Positions 25,605 through 34,324 are shown, numbered from the stretch's first letter. The stretch is 64,000 nucleotides of DNA from Candidatus Peregrinibacteria bacterium (GCA_016928915.1 JAFGJT010000017.1:62001-126000), one strand, 5' to 3'. Numbers and translations are program-made. Notes: generated by a model not told the origin, from the sequence alone.

Positions 25605-26138
25605 TTAAATATCTTTATCTAAAAATACTTTGCTGCCGACGGATTTCTGCTGCCCCTGATATTTGCCGCTATAGGGTTTTTGGGCTTTCTGGTCCATTTT
25701 GCAAAAGACAAGCTGGCAAATCCTTCTGCCCGCGGTGAGTTTAATGGGAAGCGAATTTGCATTGTATAATTCCAGCGTGATTCTTCCTTCAAATCCCGGA
25801 TCAACCCAGCCCGCGTTTTGAATAAACAAACCAATCCGTCCAATTGAACTCCTGCCTTCCACAAACGCAGTTAAATCATCCGGAAGTTTTATATATTCCC
25901 GTGTTGTTGCCAGCAGAAAAGAATGCGGGGGTACTGTAATTGATTCACCCTCGATTTCTCTGTAATTTATCTCGCTGTCCAGGGTAATCGAACTCATTTT
26001 TGTGTCTTCAACAAGCAGATAATGAGTGCCGAGGCAGCAGTCCACGGATGCCGGCTGAATTGCGTGCGGAAGAACGGGATCAATAACCAAAGACCCTTCT
26101 TTAAGCATTTTTTTAATAGTTAGATCGGATAATATCAT
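25605..26138 (-). CDS. dcd: dCTP deaminase
   Basis: The 177-aa trimeric enzyme of the dUTPase superfamily makes dUTP from dCTP for thymidylate synthesis. It shows ILSDLTIKKMLKEGSLVIDP at the N-terminus, IQPASVDCCLG (about residues 27-37), EGRSSIGRIGLFIQNAGWVD (about 93-112) and FEGRITLELYN with the catalytic Glu. The YSGKYQGQ segment near the C-terminus closes the active site. It overlaps the pgi stop by 4 bp and is 1 nt from rimO. Confidence 0.9.
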   Translation of the reverse strand: MILSDLTIKKMLKEGSLVIDPVLPHAIQPASVDCCLGTHYLLVEDTKMSSITLDSEINYREIEGESITVPPHSFLLATTREYIKLPDDLTAFVEGRSSIGRIGLFIQNAGWVDPGFEGRITLELYNANSLPIKLTAGRRICQLVFCKMDQKAQKPYSGKYQGQQKSVGSKVFLDKDI

Positions 26139-27310
26139 TCTAAAAGTTTTTGTGTGATTTTTTTTGATAATTCTACTCCGGGCTGATTAAAAGCGTTTAT
26201 TTTGAACAATTCTCCCAAAAACGCAACCGAAGCTTCAAAAAGCATAAACAGCGCGCCCAGATTTTCTTCGTCAACTTTATCAATATTTATAATGATGTTC
26301 GGTCTTTTATAATGTGTCAGAGCCTGTATTGTGCCTTCCTGCTCGGTGTGAAAAAGCTTGTTAAACGACAAATTTTTAATATAATTCGGAATTTTTATTG
26401 TCTCACCAAGATCTTTTACTTTAATGAAAATAAAAAATTTATCATTCGGACCTTCATTGTAAAGCTGGTTTTGCGAATGCTGGTCCGTGACCCCCAGAGC
26501 GTTTACGGGGGTTATTCCAATATTTGCTTTGCCTATACTTTCGGCAAGCAGCTGTTTGTACCATTCCGTAAACTTAATTAAACGCTGTGAATATGGATAA
26601 AGCACGGTTATATTTATTCCCTTTTTATAGAGTAAAAACTGTGAAACTGCAATCTTATACGGAATATTTTTTTCAAAACTCCTGCTTAAAAAATTTTCGC
26701 GCATCTTTTTTGCGCCCAAAATTAAACCGGCGATATTAACGCCCGTTAAAGCGGCCGGTACAAGTCCGACCGGTGTTAATACCGAAAATCTTCCGCCCAC
26801 GTTTTCTGGTATGTAAAATAAGGGAATGTTTTCTTTTGAACCAATATCAAAAATCAGACCCCGACCTTTTTCCGTGATAAAAACAAAGTGATTTGAAGAT
26901 TTTAATTTTTTTTCATCGCATTTTTTTCTAAAATAAAAATACTGTGAAATCGTTTCGGGCGTTTTTCCTGATTTTGAAGCCACAATGAAAAGTGTTCGTT
27001 TGTAAGTAATTATGTCTTCAATGTCTTTAATTAATCCCGGGTCAATATTGTCAAGAACGTGCAGGCGCGGATGTTTTCTTTTATTCGCGGGCAGTTCATT
27101 TGCAAACAAATGCTTTAAGCTCTGGTATATTGTAATAGGTCCCAATGCTGATCCGCCGATTCCAAGCAGAACAATATCATCAAATCTGCCGCGAACGCTT
27201 CGTGCGAATTTCTGAATAGCCGAAATTGTTTTTTCGTCATCAATTACATTATAAAACCCCTGCTTCCTTGCATGAATTTTTTTAAGATAATAAGGGATTT
27301 TCCTTTTCAT
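26135..27310 (-). CDS. pgi: Glucose-6-phosphate isomerase
   Basis: The 391-aa protein is a short-form Pgi without the long insertions of the proteobacterial enzyme. It interconverts glucose-6-P and fructose-6-P. It shows LLGIGGSALGP (about residues 48-58), VASKSGKTPETISQYFYF (the SIS-domain phosphate loop), ENVGGRFSVLTPVGL (about 167-181) and VTDQHSQNQLYNEGPNDKF with the conserved His. It lies 5 nt downstream of transaldolase and overlaps dcd, forming a sugar-phosphate block. Confidence 0.92.
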   Translation of the reverse strand: MKRKIPYYLKKIHARKQGFYNVIDDEKTISAIQKFARSVRGRFDDIVLLGIGGSALGPITIYQSLKHLFANELPANKRKHPRLHVLDNIDPGLIKDIEDIITYKRTLFIVASKSGKTPETISQYFYFRKKCDEKKLKSSNHFVFITEKGRGLIFDIGSKENIPLFYIPENVGGRFSVLTPVGLVPAALTGVNIAGLILGAKKMRENFLSRSFEKNIPYKIAVSQFLLYKKGINITVLYPYSQRLIKFTEWYKQLLAESIGKANIGITPVNALGVTDQHSQNQLYNEGPNDKFFIFIKVKDLGETIKIPNYIKNLSFNKLFHTEQEGTIQALTHYKRPNIIINIDKVDEENLGALFMLFEASVAFLGELFKINAFNQPGVELSKKITQKLLE

Positions 27311-27315
27311 TTAAC

Positions 27316-27966
27316 TTATTTTAAATTTTTAACTTTTTCCCAGTCTTTTAAAAACGCTTCAACGCCTTTATCCGTCATGGGATGCTTGATAAGTTTGTCA
27401 AACACTTCCGGGGGTATGGTCGCGATATCGGCTCCCATAAGGGCGCTTTCAATTACATGCCTTGGGTGCCTTACGCTTGCAACTATCACCTTCGTTTTGA
27501 ATTCGTAATTTTTATAGATCGCCATTATTTCGGAAATTAAAGCCATGCCGTCTTCTGAAATATCATCAAGCCTGCCAACAAAAGGGCTAACAAAAGCCGC
27601 GCCGTTTTTTGCCGCAAGAAGCGCTTGTCCTGCTGAAAAAATCAGAGTTACATTGCATCTGATTCCTTCTTCTGAAAGCATTTTTAATGCTTTTAAGCCT
27701 TCTTCTGTCATCGGGAGTTTTATAACGACATTCTTGTGCCATTGTGCATATTTTTTTGCTTCTTCAACCATTTCACCGGCATTAACCGAAACAACCTCGG
27801 CGCTTATCGGTCCGTCTACAACCTCAGCAATTTCTTTTATCCTTTGTTCAAGAGAAACACCCGCTTTGGCAAGCAGACTTGGGTTTGTTGTAACACCGTC
27901 AACCACGCCCCACGCCGCATACTTTTTAATGGATTCAATATCAGCGGTGTCTAAAAAAAATTGCAT
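27316..27966 (-). CDS. tal: Transaldolase (small MipB/TalC type)
   Basis: The 216-aa class I aldolase starts at ATG 27966 ([15 protein letters not shown]). It shows [17 protein letters not shown] (about residues 20-36), the Schiff-base Lys in [16 protein letters not shown] (about 81-96), [20 protein letters not shown] and [12 protein letters not shown]. The small type acts as transaldolase or fructose-6-phosphate aldolase; the two are not distinguished here. It lies 5 nt upstream of pgi. Confidence 0.9.
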   Translation of the reverse strand: MQFFLDTADIESIKKYAAWGVVDGVTTNPSLLAKAGVSLEQRIKEIAEVVDGPISAEVVSVNAGEMVEEAKKYAQWHKNVVIKLPMTEEGLKALKMLSEEGIRCNVTLIFSAGQALLAAKNGAAFVSPFVGRLDDISEDGMALISEIMAIYKNYEFKTKVIVASVRHPRHVIESALMGADIATIPPEVFDKLIKHPMTDKGVEAFLKDWEKVKNLK

Positions 27967-27989
27967 AACTAAAGGGTTAATAAAAATTT

Positions 27990-28511
27990 TTATGGCTGGA
28001 ATAATTCTTCGGGTATAAACACAACTTCTTTGACTTCGGGAAATTGCATTGCGGTTTTTTTGATTTGGTTCCATAAAATGCCGACCCTGCACGAACCGCC
28101 GCCTGTTTTGTTCTGCATGTCATCAAATTCAAGAGTTAATTTGCCGTCCGTTAAAACAGCTGTTTTTAAAGAAAAACCCGGCAAAGGATATTCGGTTGAA
28201 AAGCCCTGGTCTTTTTCAACCTGTGATAATTCACCTTTTAGTAAAAGATTTAAAGTATCTTCTATGATCTTGTCGGATTCGGCGATTTTTCTGTTTACGG
28301 GCAGTACGGCATTTTCGCTGCACATGGCGTTGCCGGTTTCATCCTTGTCCTGTATTTCATTATAATAATAAAGGCTGATTTCTCGCATAACGGGTTGTTC
28401 TAAGATAGGCGTTTCAGTTTCATTTTCTTCTGCCTGCGGCACGGGCACACATCCTGTTAAAACCAAAACCGTTATCATTGATGCGCAGAACACTGTAAGA
28501 ATTTTTTTCAT
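27990..28511 (-). CDS. GerMN-domain lipoprotein
   Basis: The 173-aa exported lipoprotein has a signal sequence with lipobox VLTGC (lipidated Cys at about residue 21). A GerMN-type domain follows: [12 protein letters not shown], the start of a beta strand, then [20 protein letters not shown] (about residues 85-104) and [20 protein letters not shown]. The domain occurs in spore-germination protein GerM and in many envelope lipoproteins. The role is unknown. It lies between argH and tal on the same strand. Confidence 0.85.
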   Translation of the reverse strand: MKKILTVFCASMITVLVLTGCVPVPQAEENETETPILEQPVMREISLYYYNEIQDKDETGNAMCSENAVLPVNRKIAESDKIIEDTLNLLLKGELSQVEKDQGFSTEYPLPGFSLKTAVLTDGKLTLEFDDMQNKTGGGSCRVGILWNQIKKTAMQFPEVKEVVFIPEELFQP

Positions 28512-28528
28512 ATACCGACTGGTTAAAA

Positions 28529-29863
28529 TTAAATAATTTTAAGTTCTTTTTCGATTTTTTCAAGACCCAGATTTCCTGTTCCTCCCTGATGTTTTGAATC
28601 GCGCAGCAGTTTGTCGATTTCAGTGGTTGATACATGAATTTTATTAAGATTTGCTCCGACCTCAATATACGCATCGCGAAAAGGAATGCCCTTTTTAACC
28701 ATTTCAAACGCTTTATGCGCCGCAAACAGCTCGGGAGTCATTGATTTATAAAGTATGTCTTTTCGCGGGGTGATATTTTTAATAACCACACCCATGGCCT
28801 GTAACGACATTTGTGTATATTTTAAGCCTAGAAATAAAGGTCTCTTGATTTCCTGCCCGTCGCGGTGATAGCCGGAAATTTTGTGAATAATGTTCATTAC
28901 CAATTCATTTTTACACGCAAGTACGGTTGCCGTACGTCCTCTTATCAGTTCCGCCACATCAAGATTTCTTTTTTGCGGCATTATTGAAGAGCCTGTCGCG
29001 ATAGCCTCCGAAATATCAAAAAAATGAAACTCCTGCGTTGTGAAAAACAAAAGATCACAGGCAAGTTTATTTAGCGTAAGCATCAGCTGCGAACAAACTT
29101 CCAAAACCATTCCCTCAATTTTGCCTCGTGAGTTCTGGCAGTATATAACATTGTTTTGAGTTCGTTTAAAACCGAGCTGCTTTGAAAGCCAGTCACGATC
29201 AAAATTAAAAGGGGAGCCGTATCCTGCACCCGACCCCAAAGGATTCTGATCAACTATTTCATTTGCTACCGTGTTAAGAAGACGGATGTCGTCCATAAAA
29301 CTTTCAATAAATGCCGCCAGCCATGTACCGACAGTTGTAGGCATTGCTTTCTGCATATGCGTATAGCCGGGCATTGGCATAAATTTATATTTTTTTGCCA
29401 CCTTTAATAAATCTTTAACAAGGCTTAAACTTAAGGTTTTCAGCTCCCCGCATTTATCTTTTAAAAACAGCCTCATCATAACCAATACCTGATCATTTCG
29501 GGATCTAGCGGTATGAATTTTTTTGCCCGTATCACCGTATTTTTTAATAAGATATTCCTCGATTTTTGTATGAGAATCCTCATCTTCAAGCGCCAAAATA
29601 AACTCACCTTTTTTATACAGAACCAGAATTTCATCAAGGCCTTTTTCGAGCTCTTTAAGTTCTTTTTGGGTAATCACATTATGTTTTGCAAGCAGCCTTG
29701 CCCACATTCTTGAACCAAACACATCATATGGAATCATCTGCTGGTCATAAATAATATCCTCGCCGGCATTATAATTCTCAACAACAGGATCAATTTCAAC
29801 GGTTTTCTTTTTAAACCAGATTTTTCTTTTAATGGTTTTTTTTGAAGATTTGTTTGCAACCAT
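28529..29863 (-). CDS. argH: Argininosuccinate lyase
   Basis: The 444-aa fumarase/aspartase-superfamily enzyme cleaves argininosuccinate into arginine and fumarate. It shows DEDSHTKIEEYLI (about residues 98-110), TARSRNDQVLVMMRLFL (about 118-134), PGYTHMQKAMP and NPLGSGAGYGSPF. The mobile signature loop is GSSIMPQKRNLDVAELIRGR with the catalytic Ser. No other arginine genes are in the window. It leads the operon reading to rimO from a near-consensus promoter. Confidence 0.92.
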   Translation of the reverse strand: MVANKSSKKTIKRKIWFKKKTVEIDPVVENYNAGEDIIYDQQMIPYDVFGSRMWARLLAKHNVITQKELKELEKGLDEILVLYKKGEFILALEDEDSHTKIEEYLIKKYGDTGKKIHTARSRNDQVLVMMRLFLKDKCGELKTLSLSLVKDLLKVAKKYKFMPMPGYTHMQKAMPTTVGTWLAAFIESFMDDIRLLNTVANEIVDQNPLGSGAGYGSPFNFDRDWLSKQLGFKRTQNNVIYCQNSRGKIEGMVLEVCSQLMLTLNKLACDLLFFTTQEFHFFDISEAIATGSSIMPQKRNLDVAELIRGRTATVLACKNELVMNIIHKISGYHRDGQEIKRPLFLGLKYTQMSLQAMGVVIKNITPRKDILYKSMTPELFAAHKAFEMVKKGIPFRDAYIEVGANLNKIHVSTTEIDKLLRDSKHQGGTGNLGLEKIEKELKII

Positions 29864-29901
29864 ATTGTATGATTTTAAATACCGGGATTTTACCCTGCGG
29901 T

Positions 29902-29930
29902 ATTCTATCTGCTAAAAAAATAATCGTCAA
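29902..29930 (-). promoter_or_regulatory. Promoter of the argH operon
   Basis: On the minus strand, TTGACG (29925-29930), a 17-nt spacer and TAGAAT (29902-29907). Confidence 0.75.
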
Positions 29931-29945
29931 TTGCTTGCAACATTG

Positions 29946-29951
29946 TATAAT
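29946..29951 (+). promoter_or_regulatory. -10 box of tRNA-Cys
   Basis: TATAAT lies 35 nt upstream of the tRNA. No good -35 box is seen. Confidence 0.45.
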
Positions 29952-29986
29952 CCACATTAAAATTGGGAAGCTTTATTAATCGATAC

Positions 29987-30062
29987 GGCGACGTGGCCAA
30001 GTGGCTAAGGCAGCGGTTTGCAAAACCGTTATTCGTGGGTTCGATTCCCACCGTCGCCTCCA
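29987..30062 (+). tRNA. tRNA-Cys (GCA)
   Basis: Acceptor GGCGACG/CGTCGCC, anticodon loop TTTGCAA (GCA), and encoded CCA at 30060-30062. Confidence 0.95.
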
Positions 30063-30064
30063 AT

Positions 30065-30114
30065 AGCTCCGCCAAGCGGAGCTAAAAGCGGCCCCGTGCA
30101 TTTTAAGGGCCGCG
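30065..30114 (+). repeat. tRNA-trailing hairpin pair after tRNA-Cys
   Basis: Hairpin A is AGCTCCGC, CAA, GCGGAGCT (30065-30083, perfect 8 bp). Hairpin B is GCGGCCC (30088-30094) with GGGCCGC (30107-30113) around a 12-nt loop containing GCATTTTAA. Confidence 0.8.
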
Positions 30115-30132
30115 AAGAATTTCTTTCTTCAT

Positions 30133-30209
30133 GTGCCTGTAGCTCAGCTGGATAGAGCGCAGCCCTGCGGAGGCTGAGGTCGTGGGTTCAAATCCCGCCA
30201 GGCACACCA
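30133..30209 (+). tRNA. tRNA-Arg (GCG)
   Basis: Acceptor GTGCCTG/CAGGCAC, D-stem GCTC/GAGC and anticodon stem CAGCC/GGCTG. The 7-nt loop CTGCGGA gives anticodon GCG. CCA is encoded at 30207-30209. Bacteria normally read CGU/CGC with tRNA-Arg(ACG) modified to inosine, so the G34 form is unusual. Confidence 0.9.
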
Positions 30210-30310
30210 TATGCCCCGCGAAGCGGGGCATATCGCGCCCCGGCATTTTATAGGGCGCGATAAAATAAAAAAGCGGCTCCGGCATTTTATAGGGCGCGAT
30301 AAATTTAAAA
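30210..30310 (+). repeat. tRNA-trailing hairpins after tRNA-Arg, with a duplicated B element
   Basis: Hairpin A has a perfect 10-bp stem (30210-30219 with 30223-30232, GAA loop). B1 has a perfect 9-bp stem (ATCGCGCCC 30232-30240 with GGGCGCGAT 30253-30261). B2 (30271-30303) repeats 25 bp of B1 exactly (30240-30264 equals 30279-30303) but has a different left arm, so it folds imperfectly. A third partial copy may begin near 30310. Confidence 0.8.
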
Positions 30311-30329
30311 AAACAGGCCCCTGAATTTT

Positions 30330-30797
30330 TTATTTCAGCTTATGAAGAGCCACAAAAAACAGTTTTCCTGTTGCGGGCTCAATCCAAAAATCCCCAATAG
30401 CAATATTGTTTTTATAAATACCGCGTGCACGTTCTCTCTCTAAAATCTCTCCAGTGATTTTTTTTGCATCCTTTGTAGCGGCAAATTTTTCAAGGCATAC
30501 ATAATTTCCTAAAGGTATATTTACAAGCGCCTGAGGTATCCGGTTGCCTGTATTCAGAATAATACTTAGTAATTCAACATCATCAGTAATCACCCTGTAA
30601 GCTCTTTCCCGTGTTTCTGATAAAATTTTAAGATTATCTTTTTCACCGGGTAAAAGCACGCCCAGACTATTCAAAGGACCATCCAAAGGTCCAAGAATAC
30701 GGTATTCGTCATCACTGTAAAGTACCGGAGAAGTCTCAGGGTTAAGCCCTTGTCCGACTATCAATTCTGGATTGATTTTAAACTGGTCATTGCTCAT
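30330..30797 (-). CDS. Unknown protein paired with the kinase-like gene
   Basis: The 155-aa soluble protein belongs to no family I recognise. A middle block, SETRERAYRVITDDVELLSI (about residues 60-79), is helical. The end, GDFWIEPATGKLFFVALHK, is beta-rich. It begins one base after the stop of the kinase-like gene, so the two are co-transcribed and translationally linked. This suggests it is a partner or substrate; there is no direct evidence. Confidence 0.65.
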   Translation of the reverse strand: MSNDQFKINPELIVGQGLNPETSPVLYSDDEYRILGPLDGPLNSLGVLLPGEKDNLKILSETRERAYRVITDDVELLSIILNTGNRIPQALVNIPLGNYVCLEKFAATKDAKKITGEILERERARGIYKNNIAIGDFWIEPATGKLFFVALHKLK

Positions 30798-30798
30798 T

Positions 30799-32055
30799 TT
30801 AGCTGATTAACTTAAGAGTGGATCTGATATGGTTTAACAGAATGTCTTTACGGGGATTGTTCTGCAGTTTTTGATTAAAAAATTCATATGTTTCTGCAGT
30901 GCTTTTAAATTTTTTAAACTCAAGGAGGCCTATAATTCTAACAAGTTTTTTCAAATTGTCAATACTCCCCATTGATATGGCCTGCATGATTTTTGTATTT
31001 AATGCAGGGTCAGAGGCGATATTTTTTACATAATCCTCAGAGGTGATTTTTCTTTTTTTATCTGATTCAATAATTTCAAGAATTTTGCTTCTTTTTTCAC
31101 GCGCAAGTTTTTGGAGAGTCTGTTGGATTTCTCTGTCTGTTGCGGCCATTTGTTCATTTTCAGATACTGTCTGTTCTTCATCTGTTGTTTCAACAAATTC
31201 TTTTAACATCATTACAATTCCCTCATCGCGGCTAAAGCTTAAATTTGCGCCGAGCTTTAATTCTTCATATGGATTTTGGGTTGTTTTTTGAGGATCAAAT
31301 ATTGAATATGCAAAATCAATCAGCCATACCTTGTCTGCGCTGAACATAATATTCTGCGGATGCATATCTCTGTGATAAAAGCCGTTTGAATTAAGAAACC
31401 TTACAGTATTCGCAAGCGCCAAAAATAGTTCTTTTTTAATAAATTTTTTTCCGCGGATTTTGTTTAAAAGAGCTTCAAATTGCTTTAATGGATGTTGAAT
31501 TTGCTGAAGTCTGAAAATTTTTACAATAATATCGCTTAATGTTTCATCATCAAGCGCCAGCAGATCTTCTTTTTTCCAACCCTGCAGACCCCGGAAATCT
31601 TGCGCAGCAATCAGCTGTTCCATAATAATTCTCCATAATGTTTTTCCCTCAATATATTCCATAATCAACCATTCATTGCCGCCGTCAGCGCTTCTAAAAG
31701 TCATAATAGGTTTTGGAATATGCGCAAGGGGTGTCTGGCTGTTTTTTCGTGCTTCTTCAAGAAGAGCATAGGCTTCATTATGCCTGTCCACTTCTTTAAT
31801 GATGCCCGGATTGTAAACGCTTCTTGGAGTTTTTCGTACAGTCTTTTTTACGCAAAAAGCGCCGAGAGGACTGTGGCGGCACACCTGCACGTCAGCCTCG
31901 CTTCCCCGCGCGACAGTCTGAGCTGTATTCAAATATTCCTGGATCACCTGCGACTGCGCGGCGTTTTCAGCAGGAAGCTCGTAAAATATTCTGATTTTCA
32001 GATCAGATATTATTTCCGGATTTTCAGGGCTTGTTTGTTTTTGGCCGGGTCTCAT
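30799..32055 (-). CDS. Protein-kinase-fold protein
   Basis: The 419-aa protein starts at ATG 32055, downstream of a good promoter; the longer ORF would start at or upstream of the promoter. It carries a eukaryotic-like/RIO-like kinase core: an ATP-Lys candidate in FCVKK (about residues 67-71), hinge WLIMEYIEGKTL, and the catalytic loop YHRDMHPQNIMF (about 227-238) with Asp and Asn in place. The metal-binding DFG appears as DFA (WLIDFAYS). The last 170 residues are helical and charged. Either a diverged active kinase or an antibiotic/RIO-type phosphotransferase is possible. Confidence 0.75.
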   Translation of the reverse strand: MRPGQKQTSPENPEIISDLKIRIFYELPAENAAQSQVIQEYLNTAQTVARGSEADVQVCRHSPLGAFCVKKTVRKTPRSVYNPGIIKEVDRHNEAYALLEEARKNSQTPLAHIPKPIMTFRSADGGNEWLIMEYIEGKTLWRIIMEQLIAAQDFRGLQGWKKEDLLALDDETLSDIIVKIFRLQQIQHPLKQFEALLNKIRGKKFIKKELFLALANTVRFLNSNGFYHRDMHPQNIMFSADKVWLIDFAYSIFDPQKTTQNPYEELKLGANLSFSRDEGIVMMLKEFVETTDEEQTVSENEQMAATDREIQQTLQKLAREKRSKILEIIESDKKRKITSEDYVKNIASDPALNTKIMQAISMGSIDNLKKLVRIIGLLEFKKFKSTAETYEFFNQKLQNNPRKDILLNHIRSTLKLIS

Positions 32056-32076
32056 TTTGTTTTGATTTATCTTTAT

Positions 32077-32106
32077 ATTATACCGCAAATTCACTATTGA
32101 ACTCAA
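32077..32106 (-). promoter_or_regulatory. Promoter of the kinase-like pair
   Basis: On the minus strand, TTGAGT (32101-32106), an 18-nt spacer and TATAAT (32077-32082). Confidence 0.65.
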
Positions 32107-32173
32107 TAATTTAACATTGATAGTGTTTTTTAAATAAAACATCCTGTCTTAGGCTGCCGCCAAATGCCTCAAT

Positions 32174-32200
32174 AAAAAAAAGTGACTATTTAAAGTCACT
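32174..32200 (-). terminator. Terminator after tRNA-Lys
   Basis: AGTGACT pairs with AGTCACT (32181-32187 and 32194-32200) around 6 nt. On the minus strand the stem is followed by a run of seven or more T. Confidence 0.8.
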
Positions 32201-32233
32201 CAATGAACTCACTACTGTAAAAATTAAACTTTT

Positions 32234-32309
32234 TGGTGGGCCATGCTGGAATCGAACCAGCGACCTTCTCCTTAAAAGGGAGCCGCTCTACCTACTGAGC
32301 TAATGGCCC
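32234..32309 (-). tRNA. tRNA-Lys (TTT)
   Basis: Acceptor GGGCCAT/ATGGCCC, anticodon loop CTTTTAA (TTT), and encoded CCA at 32234-32236. It has an ordinary terminator instead of the hairpin pair that trails other tRNAs. Confidence 0.95.
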
Positions 32310-32390
32310 ATGACTAAGTTCATTTAAAAACGCCCCAACATTTTAAATGCAGATCTCTAAACGCGCAAGATATTTTAAAAATATACTTCG

Positions 32391-32972
32391 CTATTGTGCC
32401 TCATTGGTTCTTCTTGTAGTGATTAGGCTCATAACCAGAAACGAGGCAGCCGGAAGAAGAAACCAGATGCTGTAGTGATTAACAAGAACTTTTGCAAGAT
32501 TGGACTGGTTGTAAATATCCTGAAAAGCCGGGCTTGCACCCATGCCGCCGACAATAAACGAAGCGCCGGAAATAAAAACAAGCACTATGCTTACGATCAG
32601 GCATGCGTTTAAAAAACCAAAAACCAAATTAACAAGCATTCTAACGCCGGCTGATCCGCCGTTTACAACCGATACACTGTAAGCGCCTCTTACGGATAAA
32701 ATGACAATAAACGTCATGAAAAACAGGATTTTTATTAACACAACAGCTTCAACCGGAGTATTAATATAAAATATTTTCATCAGCTTCATAAAACTGTCCG
32801 AAAGCCCAAGCGTGTTTGCAAACAAATTGCCGATAGCATCAGCGCCCAGAGCTGAAATATAAGTCGCAAGAATTACTTTTAAATTATTGTTGCGTCCGAT
32901 AATAAAGCTGTACGCAACTACAATCCCGAAGAAAACTATAATGAATAAATCCCATGATAAACGTAAATCCAT
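32391..32972 (-). CDS. Polytopic membrane protein, CvpA-like
   Basis: The 193-aa protein has about five hydrophobic segments (residues about 8-25, 32-52, 75-95, 110-142 and 165-185) and little soluble sequence. The layout (LFIIVFFGIVVAYSFIIGRN start, Gly-rich middle) is similar to CvpA/colicin V production proteins, but the match is loose. It lies 86 nt downstream of dnaJ's 3' end on the same strand. Function is unknown. Confidence 0.55.
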   Translation of the reverse strand: MDLRLSWDLFIIVFFGIVVAYSFIIGRNNNLKVILATYISALGADAIGNLFANTLGLSDSFMKLMKIFYINTPVEAVVLIKILFFMTFIVILSVRGAYSVSVVNGGSAGVRMLVNLVFGFLNACLIVSIVLVFISGASFIVGGMGASPAFQDIYNQSNLAKVLVNHYSIWFLLPAASFLVMSLITTRRTNEAQ

Positions 32973-33058
32973 ATTTTGTCATTTTTAATCAACAATCATC
33001 GTATAATAGATTGAAAATTTTGTAAATAGGGTATCCGATACCTCCCTGGCAACCCTTA

Positions 33059-34225
33059 TCACCAGAACTTTTTCTCTGTTTTTAGCTCCAAACCCGATTC
33101 CTTTGCAAGCTGCGCATATAACTCTTTTTCTTTGCGCGATAATTTCCCGGGAACATCCAGTATCACCTTTAAATAATGGTCGCCTTTAAGATCACTGTTT
33201 AATTTCGGCATTCCATACCCTTTTAATTTAATGATTTTTCCGCTCGGTGTGCCTGCGGGAATTTTTAATACAACAGGTCCGTATATTGTTTTAACATTAA
33301 TTTCATCTCCCAGAACCCCCTGCAGAAGATGAATTTTTTGTTCGCTGTGAATATCATTACCGCTTCTTACAAAATCGCGCGACGGCTCGACCGTAATATG
33401 CAGGTACAAATCGCCGTATGCGCCGCCGTTTATTCCCGCCTCGCCCTTGCCGCTTAAACGAATAGTCGATTCATTGCTTATTCCTGCCGGAATTCTAACT
33501 TTAACTTTTTCGGTTTTGCGTACGCGCATTGTGCCGTGACAGGCTGTGCACTTTTTTTCAGGGATTTTTCCTTCGCCATGGCAGACCTCGCATGTATGCG
33601 CGGTAGCCATCTGCCCTAGCATAGTCTGCCGTATTTGCCTTATTTGTCCCGTTCCGCCGCAGTGCGCGCATGAAATAATGCGCGATCCGGGTTCAGCGCC
33701 CGTTCCGCCGCATTTTGTACACACATCGGCTTTTGTAATTTCAAGGTCCCTGTGAGTGCCTGTCACGCTTTCATCAAATTTAATTTTGATTTTTGCCTCA
33801 ATATCATCCCCTCTAACGGGACCGCGTTTGCCGCTTCCGGAACCGGATCTCCCGCCCGAGCCTCCGCCTCCGAAAAACGACTCGAAAATATCCGCAAAAC
33901 CGCCGCCAAATGATGAAAAATCAAATCCCTGTCCCGAAAATCCTCCGCCGGAAAATCCTTCAAAACCGGCACCGCCCCCCGCAGAGCTACCAAACCCGCC
34001 CGCTCCCTGAGTGCTGCCGAACTGGTCATAAAAAGAACGTTTTTGTTTATCCGACAAAGTTTCGTAAGCCTCGTTGATTTCTTTAAATTTCGCTTCTGCG
34101 CTTTTATCGCCCTTGTTTTTGTCGGGATGAAATTTTTGAGCGAGCTTTCGGTATGCTTTTTTTATCTGGTCGTCAGTGGCTCCGCGTTCAATCCCCAAAA
34201 TTTTATAAAGATCTTTTTCCGGCAT
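33059..34225 (-). CDS. dnaJ: Chaperone protein DnaJ
   Basis: The 388-aa Hsp40 co-chaperone has a J domain with YRKLAQKFHPDKNKG (HPD at about residues 34-36) and a long Gly/Phe/Ser-rich linker (about 75-135). Four zinc-binding repeats follow: CTKCGGTG, CAHCGGTG, CEVCHGEG and CTACHGTM. The C-terminal beta domains contain RLSGKGEAGINGGAYGDLYL. It stands alone, without dnaK or grpE. Upstream, a CIRCE-like operator covers its promoter, implying HrcA control. Confidence 0.95.
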   Translation of the reverse strand: MPEKDLYKILGIERGATDDQIKKAYRKLAQKFHPDKNKGDKSAEAKFKEINEAYETLSDKQKRSFYDQFGSTQGAGGFGSSAGGGAGFEGFSGGGFSGQGFDFSSFGGGFADIFESFFGGGGSGGRSGSGSGKRGPVRGDDIEAKIKIKFDESVTGTHRDLEITKADVCTKCGGTGAEPGSRIISCAHCGGTGQIRQIRQTMLGQMATAHTCEVCHGEGKIPEKKCTACHGTMRVRKTEKVKVRIPAGISNESTIRLSGKGEAGINGGAYGDLYLHITVEPSRDFVRSGNDIHSEQKIHLLQGVLGDEINVKTIYGPVVLKIPAGTPSGKIIKLKGYGMPKLNSDLKGDHYLKVILDVPGKLSRKEKELYAQLAKESGLELKTEKKFW

Positions 34226-34324
34226 AAAAAGGCATAGTAATTAGATAAGTCCTTGAGCCTCTAATTTTTTCACTGAATTTTCTCTGAATCGGAATTTTCA
34301 GTCAAGATTTAAAAGACCATAACT

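Noticed and set aside
33756-34010. Pro-rich ORF on the plus strand inside dnaJ
   Set aside because: It is the antisense shadow of DnaJ's Gly/Phe-rich linker.
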